Origin: Closterium sp. NIES-65 | Lineage: Eukaryota; Streptophyta; Zygnematophyceae; Desmidiales; Closteriaceae | Reading direction: 5' to 3' | DNA length: 64,000 nucleotides | Assembly: GCA_948144175.1 (NCBI GenBank) | Contig: CANXME010001990.1 | Coordinates: 1,302,001 to 1,366,000 of the forward strand | In this document: in pieces, positions 46,530-58,299 of the stretch | Numbering within the stretch: the first letter of the stretch is position 1 | How the letters are laid out: each line of letters opens with the position of its first letter | Position numbers and translations under genes: made by a program | Notes under the pieces: generated by a model | What the model was told of the DNA's origin: nothing | Database searches by the model: none | The model's input: only the letters and a program-made list of their open reading frames with translations

Positions 46530-47640
46530 GTGCTGGAGGGTCTTGCGACATGGCAGGAGTGACTGCCCCTGCATAAGGGGCAACAGAGGCACATAGGTGG
46601 GGTTGGGAGGAAGGGAAGAGGGTGAGGATGAGGTGAGCGGAAGGCCTGGAGTGACTGCCCCTGCACAAGGGGCAACAGAGGCACATAGGTGGGGTTGGGA
46701 GGAAGGGAAGAGGGTGAGGATGAGGTGAGCGGAAGGCCTGGAGTGACTGCCCCTGCACAAGGGGCAACAGAGGCACATAGGTGGGGTTGGGAGGAAGGGA
46801 AGAGGGTGAGGATGAGGTGAGTGGAAGGCCTGGAGTGGCTGCCCCCGCACAAGGGGCAACAGAGGCACATAGGTAGGGTTGGGAGGAAAAGTAGAGGGTG
46901 AGGATGAGGTGAGTGGAAGGCCTGGAATGACTGCCACTGCAAAAAGGGCAACAGAGGCACATTCGGTGGGGTTGGGAGGAAGGGTAGAGGGTGAGGATGA
47001 GGTGAGCGGAAGGCCTGGAGTGACTGCCCCTGCACAAGGGGCAATAGAGGCACATACGTGGGGTTGGGAGGAAGGGTAGAGGGTGAGGATGAGGTGAGCG
47101 GAAGGCCTGGAGTGACTGCCCCTGCACAAGGGGCAACAGAGGCACATAGGTAGGGTTGGGAGGAAGGGTAGAGGGCGAGGATGAGGTGAGCAGAAGGCCT
47201 GGAGTGACTGCGACTGCAAAAGGGGCAACAGAGTCACATAGGTGGGGTTGGGAGGAAGGGTAGAGGGCGAGGATGAGGTGAGCGGAAGGCCTGGAGTGAC
47301 TGCCATTGCAAAAGGGGCAACAGAGGCTCATTGGTAGGGTTGGGAGGAAGGGTAGAGGGCGAGGATGAGGTGAGCGGAAGGCCTGGAGTGACTGCCACTG
47401 CATAAGGGGCAACAGAGGCACATTCGGTGGGGTTGGGAGGAAGGGTAGAGGGTGAGGATGAGGAGAGCGGAAGGCCTGGAGTGACTACCACTGCACAAGG
47501 GGCAACAGAGGCACACAGGTGGGGTTGGGAGGAAGGGAAGAGGGTGAGGAGGAGGTGAGCGGAAGGCCTGGAGTGACTACCTCTGCACAAGGGGCAACAG
47601 AGGCACATAGGTGGGGTTGGGAGGAAGGGAAAAGGGAAGT
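46530..47640. repeat. 93-bp minisatellite in ORF2-D intron 4
   Basis: About 12 units, each with GGAAGGCCTGGAGTGACTGC, a CACAAGGGGCAACAGAGGCA box and GGTTGGGAGGAAGGG. It lies in intron 47779-46371. The same intron in element I (8206-8042) is only 165 bp and has no repeat. Confidence 0.9.
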
Positions 47641-47949
47641 TGTGGGTATAGGGAAAGGGGTACCTGAATGAGGGGAAGATGGGAACTGTGAGTACAACAA
47701 AAATCAAGACAGAGGTGAGCAAAGAGGAGAATATATAACAGCAGCGCATGAGTGCTCATGTGTGGATTTGGGGGCTTACCAAATACAGGACGTATGCAAT
47801 GTGGAAAGCCTTGATGACAGTCGCAGAACCACCAACACCCTTCTGAAACGCATTCCGAATGATGATGTCAAACAGCCCCGTTGCAAAAGGGCGGTTCAGC
47901 TTGTCATCCACATGCCATCGCAGCAGTCCGCCTTTGACTGCCAAATAAT

Positions 47950-48115
47950 GGGATGCGAGGGGGAGTGATGGGCATGGAAGGAGCAGCAGAGGAGAAGAGG
48001 AGGGACAGAGGGATTGGAGTGATGGGCAAAGGGAATGGAGAGGAGCAAAGGAGGGACAGAGGGAATGGAGTGATGGGCAAAGGGAATGGAGAGGAGCAAA
48101 TGAGGGACATAGGGG
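47950..48115. repeat. Short 51-bp repeat in ORF2-D intron 3
   Basis: GTGATGGGCAAAGGGAATGG recurs at 48019 and 48070 with AGGAGCAAA boxes between; about three units. Confidence 0.75.
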
Positions 48116-48530
48116 ATCGGTGAGTGCGATTGAGGGTTCAGGGCAAGTCGCATACATACCGAGGGGCTTCACGCCTTCCAGATCATACACGTCCTTCAAA
48201 GTCAGCTGCTCATCACTGACAAGCTCGTCGTAAGCGTATTTGAGCCGCGGATTTGCCTCGCACGCGAGGCCGAACGCATCGCAAAACACTTTCCGCGCAT
48301 GCATCGATAAGCGACCTCGCCAGTAATTCAGCTTCCGCTTTGCCACGCCTGCACGTGTCGTGCAATACGTCATCACGGAGACCACTGCATCACAAAGGTC
48401 CTCACCCCACACGAAGATCAAGCACTCTGTTATGAGCCAGTCCAAGGGATACATAGTCGTCCGGTCGTTGGGCTGGTAGAACAAAGCAATTTGCACTGCC
48501 GTTTCCATCTTCTTTTGATGAGTAAGGGGT

Positions 48531-48569
48531 CATCACAAAAATGCGTGTGTCTGAAAATCATCTGACATT
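48531..48569 (+). repeat. Left terminal inverted repeat of element II
   Basis: CATCACAAAAATGCGTGTGT followed by CTGAAAATCATCTGACATT. It is the transposase-side end and matches the transposase-side end of element I (29902 inward) better than the ORF2-side end (6160), as expected for an inverted copy. Confidence 0.7.
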
Positions 48570-49028
48570 CGCGGCAGCCTATCGTACGTTTGACAAGCGT
48601 TTGACAAACGTACAGGGAAACTCTAAAAAACGTTTGCCTTTGGCGGAATGTTTTCCAGTCACATTCTGAATGTTTGCTCCTAACTATTTCTTGTTTGTGC
48701 GCAGGATTAGGGTTCCGGGCCTAATAGATAGTCGAGCATGTCTCTTCGCGTGGGAGCAGATAGCGAGAAATTTGATTCTCTCCAAGAATTCCTCGTGTAG
48801 GCTTTTGTGTACCATTTGTTACATTCATGACATTTGCACTTATGTTTCTTTGAATATGATGATGTAATTTTCTCTATGAAAATAGTGTTTCCAAGAGTCA
48901 TGTTTAACCATTTGAAGGAAATTTTACACCTATTATATTCTTACAAGGCCTAAAAAGAACATAGTCAGAGAACAATTTCATGTTTACAAAAGTCACAATG
49001 CGTCAAAGTTCTCTACGTTCGCTAGACC
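48570..49028. other. Subterminal region of element II
   Basis: Contains CGTACGTTTGACAAGCGTTTGACAA-like repeats near 48588-48625; otherwise AT-rich and non-coding. Confidence 0.5.
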
Positions 49029-49489
49029 TCACCAAACGAATCTATTAAGAAGGCTCACTTCATCGTCCTCACATGAGGGAACAATGTGTACGAGATTGAG
49101 AATACAGTCGACATCAATCACTGCAAAATCATCCTCGCCCTCTGTGGGTAGAAGGCGCTTGCATCCCGTTGACGGGCATAGTCGCTTGTCCTCGGTGTGA
49201 TACTCCACGTATGCTCCGCGCCTCAGCTCCCCATCTTTGTTGTAGTGAAACAGGACAAGACAACGGCCGTACCAGGGGGACCCCTTCCCTGCAGGGTTGA
49301 TTGCAACAGATGAGAAGTTCTTCTCGCCCGGGCTAGCCTTGACAAACTGCCCCCTTGACGTCCATTCCATCTTGTCGTGGGGCGGAATCGCAAGTGCCGT
49401 GTGCACCTGAAACCACGAGCATGAACCAAGAAAATGTGAAACCAGCGAAAGAGGCGGTGGAGAGCATAGCGAAAGGGGGAAATTGACCA

Positions 49490-50570
49490 AGGGCTGGAGT
49501 GGGTGGAAAAGCATTTTGGAGAGGAGGAAGGGGGGCTGGAGTGGGTGGAAAGCATTTTGGAGAGGGGGAAGGGGGCTGGAGTGGGTGGAAAGCATGCAGG
49601 AGAGGGGGAAAGGGAGCTGGAGTGGGTGAAAAAGCATTTTGGAGAGGGGGAAGGGGGGCTGGAGTGGGTGGAAAGCATTTTGGAGAGGGGGAAGGGGAGC
49701 TGGAGTGGGTGGAAAGCATGCAGGAGAGGGGGAAGGGGGGCTGGAGTGGGTGGAAAGCATGCAGGAGAGGGGGAAGGGGGGCTGGAGTGGGTGGAAAGCA
49801 TGCAGGAGAGGGGGAAGGGGGGCTGGAGTGAGTGGAAAGCATGCAGGAGAGGGGGAAGGAGGGCTGGAGTGGGTGGAAAGCATGCAGGAGAGGGGGAAGG
49901 GGGGCTATAGTGGGTGGAAAGCATGCAAGAGAGGGGGAAGGGGGGCTGGAGTGGGTGGAAAGCATGCAGGAGAGGGGGAAGCGCGGCTGGAGTGAGTGGA
50001 AAGCATTTTGGAGAGGGGGAAGGGGGGCTGGAGTGGGTGGAAAGCATGCAGGAGAGGGGGAAGGGGGGCTGGAGTGAGTGGAAAGCATGCAGGAGAGGGG
50101 GAAGGGGGGCTGGAGTGGGTGGAAAGCATGCAGGAGAGGGGGAAGGGGGGCTGGAGTGGGTGGAAAGCATGCAGGAGAGTGGGAAGGGGGGCTGGAGTGA
50201 GTGGAAAGCATGCAGGAGAGTGGGAAGCGGGGCTGGAGTGAGTGGAAAGCATGCAGGAGAGGGGGAAGGGGGGCTGGAGTGAGTGGAAAGCATGCAGGAG
50301 AGGGGGAAGGGGGGCTGGAGTGAGTGGAAAGCATGCAGAAGAGGGGGAAGGGGGGCTGGAGTGGGTGGAAAGCATGCAGGAGAGGGGGAAACGGAGCTGG
50401 AGTGAGTGGAAAGCATGCAGGAGAGGGGGAAGCGGGGCTGGAGTGAGTGGAAAGCATGCAGGAGAGGGGGAAGGGGGGCTGGAGTGAGTGGAAAGCATGC
50501 AGGAGAGGGGGAAGCGGGGCTGGAGTGAGTGGAAAGCATGCAGGAGAGGGGGAAGGGGGGCTGGAGTGGG
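49490..50570. repeat. 41-bp minisatellite in transposase intron 8 of element II
   Basis: About 26 units of GGCTGGAGTGGGTGGAAAGC plus ATGCAGGAGAGGGGGAAGGGG; variants with ATTTTGG replacing ATGCAGG are interspersed near the left end. The equivalent intron of element I (29030-29244) is 215 bp and repeat-free. Long frames in both directions are artefacts: two 41-bp units plus stop-free content. Confidence 0.95.
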
Positions 50571-51049
50571 TGGATTCGGCGGCAGTGAGAAAAAATGGCA
50601 TATCCATACGACCGGTTTAGCACCTGCAAAACTTGCGTGTTGATGCCTGCCCGTCTGAGTCGCAGAACCATCGCACTCATGGCGGGTTCACCAACAGTCA
50701 AGACGTAGCTCCGAAACACTGAGTCGGTGATGTCCCCCAGGACCATCTTCTTATGGGTCTTAGTAAGCACCCTCCAGCCAGCCAGGCATGCCTGTCACCG
50801 TGGAGAGGAGAGGGTTGGTATAGGGAGGGGGAGGGTTGTATGGTGAGTCCTTTTGGAGGGAGGAGGAGGGGGGGGGATAGGGGATGGATGCGAGGTGTAG
50901 GCGAAGAAGGGAAAGGCCACGAAGGGGGAATGGGTGTGGGGGAAAGGGGGAGAGGTTGTGGGGACGAAGAAGGTTATGGGGGGGTAGGAATCGATTACTT
51001 TGGTTAGGTTGGTCCTAAATGTGATTGCCAACTCATGCAGAGAGCATGG

Positions 51050-52100
51050 AAACAGAAATGCGGGCAAAGAGACGAGCGAACAGAACGTGGCACAGAGCAG
51101 GGCAGACACAGAAGTGAACAAATCAGGGAAGCGGTGAAGGGAACAGAGCGGGGCACAGAGCAGGGCAGACACAGAAGTGACAAATCTGGGAAACAGTGAA
51201 GGGAACAGAGCGGGGCACATAGCAGGGCAGACACAGAAGTGAACAAATCAGGGAAACAGTGAAGGGAACAGAGCGGGGCACATAGCAGGGCAGACACAGA
51301 AGTGAACGAATCAGGGAAACAGTGAAGGGAACAGAGCGGGGCACAGAGCAGGGCAGACACAGAAGTGAACAAATCAGGGAAACGGTGAAGGGAACAGAGC
51401 AGGGCACAGAGCAGGGCAGACACAGAACGGAACATGGCAGGGTAACAGCGCAGGGAACAGAGCAGGGAAACAGAACAGGGCACCGAGTAGGGGAGACACA
51501 GTATGGAACATAGCAGGGTAACAGAGCGGATAACAAAGAAGGGGAAATGACGAGGGGAACAGAGCAGTGTGAGAGAGCAAGAGAGCCGAGCGGGGAAAAA
51601 GAGCAGGGGGGGAGAGCATGAGACCCAAGCAGCGAAACAGAGCAGGAAAGAGCATGAGAACCGAGCAGGGAAACAGGGCAGGGGAGAGAGAAACAGGGCA
51701 GGGGAGAGAGCATGAGAACCGAGCAAAGAAACAGGGCAGGGGAGAGAGCATGAGAACTGAGCTCGGGCAAACTGAACATGGCACAGAGCAGGGCAGACAC
51801 AGAAGGGAGCATAGCAGGGAAACTGAAGGGAATACAGCAGGGCACAAAGCAGGGCAGACACAGAACGGAACATGGCAGAGGATAACAGTGCAGGGAACAA
51901 AGCGGGGAAGACACAGTAGGGAACACAGCTGGGAAACAGAGCAGATAACAAAGAAGGGGAAATGACTAGAGGAACAGAGCAGGGGGAGAGAGAAGGAGAA
52001 CCAAGCAGGGAAACAGAGCAGGGGGAGAGAGCAAGAGAGCCGAGCAGGGAAACAGAGCAGCGGAACAGAGGAGGGGAACCGAGCAAGAGAACAGAGCATG
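51050..52100. repeat. 62-bp minisatellite in transposase intron 7 of element II
   Basis: About five regular units with GTGAAGGGAACAGAGCGGGG and GGGCAGACACAGAAGTGAAC at 51050-51420. Beyond that it decays into longer, irregular combinations of the same boxes. Confidence 0.85.
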
Positions 52101-52980
52101 GCATCACTTCAGGAGATCACAGCATGGGATTAAAATAGGGAAACTTAGCAGACGACGGGGTGCAGGGGAACAGAGCAGGTTCGTAAAACTCACCTCTTTC
52201 ATTGAGGTCTTGTACGTGCTGTCCCCTCCGGCCTCCCGCACGAGTTGCCTAACTACCGCATGCTCCAGGTGTTTCCGGACGATTCGATCTTCAACATTCT
52301 TCCAGTTCGTGCCACGTGCAGGACGCTTCACAGTGGTCTTGTGGGAGTGCTCGTTGCAGTTCGACGAGTACTCGGCAGGGATCCCCCTCATACGGATGGT
52401 TGATGGGAGGTGAACGAGAAGATGAATCTTAACAATTTTCCACTTTGACTTCTGCTTAGGGAAAGCGACACAAAGAGCCTTCACCAACCTGAAGAAAATT
52501 TAGACACAAGGCATGCAGTTAAGAGGGGGAATGCAGGCCGGGAAGGGAGAAACGGGATGCGGGAGGGGGAGTGAGGAAGCAGACAGCGAAAACAGAAACA
52601 CGGAAGGAGGGAGCAGGGAGGTGGGTTATGGAGGGACAACGATGCAGTGCAGAGGGAGAAGATGGGCCTGGGAAACCACATCACAGACGGACTAATTACT
52701 TGATGGTGGCGTCTTTCATCCATTCCAGAGATTCGTCGGTGTGGTACTCAGCGCGGATGAACTCCTTGTACCACTCGACCATCTTGACAATGGCCGTGCG
52801 AATATCTTCTCGTCCTGGGAGGTTGATGATGAGGGGCAGGACCTGCATCATCGCCCGATGCTCTGCAGCTGAAAAGCAGGCAGTGGATGTTAAGTAGGCC
52901 TATGGCGAAGGAAGACGTAGCATGTGGCCTCCTTCAAAATTTTGTATCACCTAGGTGTGAATAACAGTTAGTCAGAGCAC

Positions 52981-53101
52981 GGAAAGCAAGCACGGAGGGG
53001 AGTAGCATGAAGCAGGGCGCGGAAAGCAAGCACGGAGGGGAGTAGCATGAAGCAGGGCGCGGAAAGCAAGCACGGAGGGGAGTAGCATGAAGCAGGGCGC
53101 G
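52981..53101. repeat. Three 40-bp repeats in transposase intron 5 of element II
   Basis: GGAAAGCAAGCACGGAGGGG followed by AGTAGCATGAAGCAGGGCGC repeats three times, at 52981, 53021 and 53061, perfectly. It sits between exon 5 and exon 6. Confidence 0.95.
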
Positions 53102-55490
53102 GAACAACTCACTCCAGAAGAATCTTCCGTTCCCTCGGGGTCAGCTTCTTCACCAAGCACTTCATGGCATGCAGCCATATGCCCTGCTCCCAGATGTGCA
53201 TGATGTCCGGGGGCACAGCAAGGTACGTGTTGCCCCAGAGAGTTTTTGCGAATTCCCAGTCCCACAAAAGGCTCTGCGTCGGGGGTCAAGGACACAAACT
53301 CACTATGCCGGGTCAGGATAATAAATACGAACTGCAAGATGCAGATCGGAGTAGGTTTTCGGGCACACTAGCCACGGCAGTATATGGTGGATACGGAGGG
53401 AAACCATATGAAAACCACAAGGATGCACGCGGAGCAAGCTGGGCAAGGCGCACCTTCACAAAGTGTGTAGAGGACTTCCTCTTCACCGCCTTCAGCTCCT
53501 TTTTGGTCTTCGCGGCTTTCATCTTCTTGTGAAAATCCTTCTGACCCTTGACAGTTCTAAGGACAATGGTGTCTTCCTGCTTCTTTTTGGTTTCCGCAGA
53601 TTCCTTCTGACCCTTGACATTTCTGGGGACAATGGTCTCGTCGTGCTCATCGAGGCGCTTCTTATCAGTTGGCTGTTGAGTCAACTCAAAGTTCATCTCA
53701 TCCAGGCCCTCCTTTTCAGCCAAGCACAACGAGCACGGATGGTGTGAGTTGCATGCCATCGTACAGGTGATCTTAGAAGACTCCGGGTGATCGGCCACCC
53801 ATGAATAAAGGAGCGTGAATGCTCTATACTGCACGCCGGCACTGTCTTCCACCATCACACCGCCCGTGCACAGCCGCCAGGATTAGGGGTAAAGCAGGGG
53901 GGGGTATGGCGAGGATGGGAGACCATGTTAGATATGTCACTGATGGTGTGAGCATGGGTTGCTGTAAGCAAGCAGATGAAGGACGGTTAGGAGGAGGGGG
54001 ACAGCAAGCAGGGATGGTTTCAACGGCAGGAGACGGTGGTACAGGAGGAACCCGAATGGTATTAGGTGAAGCATGGTGGCTGGGAGCAGAGTACTTTCGA
54101 CTGAATCCGGCGTCGTGGCACGCATGCGAAAGAAGAACAGAGGAGAAAGGGGGTCAAAAAGGGAGGGGAGTGTGGATTAGACAGGCAATGAAAATAAGTA
54201 GGGTAGTGTGGTGGATTTTGGAGAGTACAAGGGATGCGCGCCTTTGGGCGAGAGTAGCGGTGTCTCACCCTGAAAGATGTGAAGCCGCCTTTAAATCTCG
54301 AATCATGATCTCTGCAGCGTCCTGGAACACTCGAACCTTCTCTTCTGGCGAGAGGTCAGCTGGGATGTTAGGCAGGAGCCCGAGAAGCTCAGTGCCTCCT
54401 TCAAGCCACCTAGCCCATTCAGGAATGTTCCCAAGGGACAACAGAAATGGGTGGGCAGATTGGCGCCCGTTGTACGATAGATTGGTCTGGTCTGAGAACA
54501 AAATGAGAGCTATAACTATGGCAAACTTCCGCACCCTTTCCTGCCACAGTGATGATAAAGGGAAGGAAAAACGTATTGGATCCTAGGTTTCAATGCTCGT
54601 GTCCAACGCGACATGAGATGGCATGGAACTTACCCAAGCCTCGAGCATCCAATCCGTGTTTGCAGGGGTACTGTAGCGGCGAACCCCATCAACCTTCCAC
54701 TCTTGAGGCATGATGCTGAATCCCTTGACAGCCGACATCTTGCTGAACATGGACAGAAGGAGCTGATGGTGATAAGGATGGCAACAATGATGGAAAACAG
54801 AAGCGTAGGATTGATGGTTCTATTTGGACTGAAGGTTTAGTCGGTCTTAGAAAACACATTCCACTGTGACAAACGTGACCCCGCACGCATGGATACATTC
54901 ACATTTATCGCGTTTCGGCGCTTGAAGGTGAGAAACTCAACCTCGTGATCCACTTCGATCTCCTCGACGATCCATTCATTCTCCGCCCCAAGGTCAAAGC
55001 TGTTCTCGTACTTCTCCAGGTCCCTGTAGCTGTTCCAATCGTCCAGCTGCTTTGGATCTAATTTTGGGTGTCTAACTAACTGTATTGTGTCGTTTATCGC
55101 CCCGTTGGTTAGACCGTGAGATCGTGCCAAAATGCATATTTCCGCCTTAACATCAAGAATTTCCTCTGTAGGAGCTTCTTCCACCACGAGTGTGGTGCTG
55201 CACGTACGAACCGCATCAGGAACTCGCTCTGCCGGCTGCGGGTGCTGCTCTACTGCGTTCGGAAGTGCCGCTATAGGAATTGAATGCGCTGGCGCGGGAA
55301 GGGTGGCTGTTGCTAACGGAACAAAGGTATACTGCTTCTCCACGCCACGGTCTAGCTTCTTACGTTTAGCATCCTCTTCAGCCTTGCGTTTTTGGGCCCG
55401 CTTACAGCCGTCATGGTTAGCTTGATGGCTACTTACGTATTGATAGCAGTACACGCGCTTATTGCAGAACTCACAAGCCTGAGCCTCCAT

Positions 55491-56002
55491 CGAGCAGATC
55501 TGTCTGTAAGACTGAAAGGGTGTTTGGCACACCAGTTTGATATGTGAATGCCAACACTGCACAAGAATGAGATAGCGCCTGTCGAATGGACGATAGTTTA
55601 CGAGGGAAGGGTTGGGCGCGAATACGAATTGGCGATCTGAGTCTGAACACCTGTTTCCATTGACCCTGATTGGCGATTGGTTATCGGGTGTCGGTAGTTG
55701 GTATGCAATTGGTTAGGGTTTGTGGCGTTCTGCTCGAATTTAGGTCACCCAGTTTGTTGGTGCGCGACCACGCGCAGTTGGGCGAGTGGGCCATGCGACT
55801 CTCATACTCCGCATATTGTAACTGTTGTCACGTACAAAAACAGCTCTCTCGCTGCAGCAACCTGACGAAGTTTTGTACCGAGCTGGGAACATTTCCACTT
55901 GCGACATGGACCTGACCTCAATTTCGCATACACAAGCCGCTCGAATGTCATTGGAGCAGAGAATCCTGTCAGACTTCTCCACATTGCTCACCATGTTGAC
56001 AG
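55491..56002. promoter_or_regulatory. Divergent intergenic region of element II
   Basis: Between the transposase start (ATG at 55490, leftward) and the first recognised protease exon (56003, rightward). It should hold both promoters and perhaps an early protease exon. Confidence 0.35.
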
Positions 56003-58299
56003 GATATCACGAGCACGCTATTCGCTGACAACGTATGGGAGCAGAGATTTTGGCACAAAGTTGACCAACGAAAAGCAAGGGCGTGTGGTTCCTACTTCAG
56101 GAACTACAGTACCTGCTTCGACTTTGCGTTGAGCTGCCTGGGCAACGGAATTTTGACCCTGTGAGTTTACTATCTCAAGGTATGGAGGAGAAGGGCATAC
56201 CCAAGTTATCGCGATGTCGTTTCCAGCACATGAGCATGCCATCCCCGTTTGGGGGGGGGTGGCTTGAAATCAAGCCCTCAGATTACTGCACGTTGAGAAA
56301 CAAGCAGTGGATCAGTGGCACGGTTATCGAGTGGCTATCATCGTGAGTAGCTTAAAACGCAAAGGTAATAGACATGGCGGCACCTTGATCAAATTTACTC
56401 ACGCGCTACCGCGAGTTTCCACATTTCCATGGCGTTCCCGCAGGATGTTACACTATGAGAACGGACTCGAAAATGCTGAGTGGCTGTGTAGATCGCCGTA
56501 TTTCTGGACACTCGTCGCGCGGCCGGGGTCTAAGAGAATCACTAGGCTGGCATATGGCCTTGACATCTTATTGTTTAAACACGTGCTTGTTCCGATTAAC
56601 AAGGAGTATGTGCTCGGGCAATTGTTTGAAGGATTCATACGTTCAAGGTTGCAGCAATCTAATGATCTTTGAATGATTCCAAAATGCAGTGCGCACTGAA
56701 GCCTTGGAGTCATCGAAATCAACCATGCTCCAGGATCTCTGATCCCAATCAAGTGTGTATTGTGGCATGCGGACTCATATGCAAGTCACATCGACATCGA
56801 TGGTCCATTAAAAAAGTGAGCTATTCGTGATGCTTATGAAACTTGTGTATTGCGGACCGATCCTAACTACATGTACGTCCCAATGCGTAGATGTTTGATG
56901 ACAAACGTCATGAAGCGCTACGCATGGGTCACGGAGACAGAGGCAAAATCGTGGGCTGACGCGATCCAGTTACACGTCATCGAGGTACGTGCACGGGATA
57001 CCCGGTTGTGCATGGACAGGCGTGGGATGCGCGAATGGGAATAGGGAGTGGGAGGGACGGTGGAGCATGGACAGGCGCGCGATGCGCGGATGGGTAAGGG
57101 AGTGGGAGGGACGGCGGTGCATGGACAGGCGTAAAATGCTCGGATGGGAAAGGGAGTGGGAGGGACGGCAGTGCATGGACAGGTGTGAAATGCGCGGATG
57201 GGTAAGGAGGTAGGAGAGTAGGCTATGCATGGACAGGCGTGGGATGCGCGGATGAGTAGGGAGTGGGAAAGACGGCTATGCATGGACAGGCGTGGGATGC
57301 GCGAATGGGAATGGGGAGTGGGAGGGACAGTGGAGCATGGACAGGCGCGCGATGCGCGCATGGGTAAGGGAGTGGGAGGGACGGCGGTGCATGGACAGGC
57401 GTGGGATGCGCGGATGGGTAAGGGGGTAGGAGAGTAGGCTATGCATGGACAGGCGTGGGATGCGCGGATGAGTAGGGAGTGGGAAAGACGGCTATGCATG
57501 GACAGGCGTGGGATGCGCGAATGGGAATGGGGAGTGGGAGGGACAGTGGAGCATGGACAGGCGCGCGATGCGCGCATGGGTAAGGGAGTGGGAGGGACGG
57601 CGGTGCATGGACAGGCGTGGGATGCGCGGATGGGTAAGGGGGTAGGAGAGTAGGCTATGCATGGACAGGCATGGGATGCGCGGATGAGTAGGGAGTGGGA
57701 AAGACGGCTATGCATGGACAGGCGTGGGATGCGCGAATGGGAATGGGGAGTGGGAGGGACAGTGGAGCATGGACAGGCGCGCGATGCGCGCATGGATAAG
57801 GGAGTGGGAGGGACGGCGGTGCATGGACAGGCGTGGGATGCGCGGATGGGTAAGGGGGTAGGAGAGTAGGCTATGCATGGACAGACGTGGGATGCGCGGA
57901 TGAGTAGGGAGTGGGAGAGACGGCTATGCATGGACAGGCGTGGGATGCGCAAATGGGAATGGGGAGTGGGAGGGACGGTGGAGCATGGACAGGCGCGCGA
58001 TGCGCGGATGGGTAAGGGAGTGGGAGGGAGGGCGGTGCATGGACAGGCGTGGGATTATGCATAATACAAGCACCATCCACTCCGAGTGCCCTATGCAGGT
58101 GCGTCAGCAAGACAACGAGAACGACTGTGGCGTTTTTGTGATGCGTGTCATTCATACGCTTGTCGAGACCAAGTTCGACAGATTGAATGCGTGTGACTTG
58201 GCCGGGACGCCAAGACAGTGGAGGCGCCAGTACCGTGACGATTTGGCTAGGTGGTCCTGTGTCTATCACAATGCATGTGGGTCGATCCAGGCTGATTGA
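56003..58299 (+). pseudogene. Ulp1/C48-type cysteine protease of element II
   Basis: Recognised exons: 56003-56160, one ending at 56342, 56444-56605, 56690-56815, 56891-56984 and 58099-58299. Motifs match the element I gene: QWISGTVIEWL, HVLVPINKE, the catalytic-His exon, WHADSYA with the Asp, and ENDCGVF with the Cys. The Trp after the catalytic His is TGA (56697-56699) where element I has TGG, so the protein would stop before the Asp and Cys. The phase between the first two recognised exons does not fit, so an exon border is misplaced or an indel is present. The exon 56003-56160 (ending GNGILT) has no clear match in element I. Confidence 0.75.
57003..58060. repeat. Higher-order minisatellite (216 bp = 4 x 54) in protease intron
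   Basis: 54-bp monomers with GCATGGACAGGCGTGGGATG and CGCGGATGGGTAAGGG boxes. Four monomer types alternate to give a 216-bp unit, seen from identical frame starts at 57225, 57441, 57657 and 57873. It fills intron 56985-58098, which is only 133 bp (21225-21093) and repeat-free in element I. Confidence 0.95.

Larger units (their letters stand above)
46053..48508 (-). pseudogene. ORF2 3' fragment of a third element copy (D)
   Basis: Exons 48508-48160 (partial), 47937-47780 and 46370-46053 match exons 3-5 of ORF2 in element I. The middle exon is 158 bp in both, phases agree, and a shared block reads RPFATGLFD here and LPFANGRFV there, followed by KAFHIA and KAYHIA. Exon 3 is open from METAV at 48508, but the part matching VHFAVGRDR of element I is lost because element II begins 23 bp away at 48531. 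The acidic tail seen in element I is absent; the protein ends soon after a GSGFPNH segment. Function unknown. Its 5' half, if it exists, should lie beyond the right end of element II, outside this window. Confidence 0.7.
49029..55490 (-). pseudogene. Plavaka-like transposase of element II, broken
   Basis: Exons 55490-54903, 54762-54634, 54540-54269, about 53866-53454, 53273-53113, 52950-52700, 52488-52194, 50791-50624 and 49406-49029 correspond one to one with the element I gene; exons 5, 7, 8 and 9 have identical lengths (161, 295, 168, 378). The N-terminus has CEFC..H..C, exon 3 SDQTNLS, exon 5 PPDIMH and exon 6 AEHRAMMQ. Lesions: exon 6 is exactly 10 bp shorter, has TGA at 52947-52949 (Arg in the intact copy) and TAG at 52900-52902 (Trp in the intact copy). 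At the exon 4 border the aligned acceptor reads GCAC and not GCAG. Exon 4 also has an internal duplication of a VKGQK-containing segment. Probably inactive. Confidence 0.85.

Noticed and set aside
49490-50570. Possible CRISPR-like regular array
   Set aside because: Units are contiguous 41-bp tandem copies without unique spacers, and the context is eukaryotic intron sequence.
49223-50770. 515- and 424-codon minus frames and several + frames over the 41-bp array
   Set aside because: Both strands and several frames are open through the repeat; true exons on the minus strand end at 50624 and restart at 49406 with splice signals.
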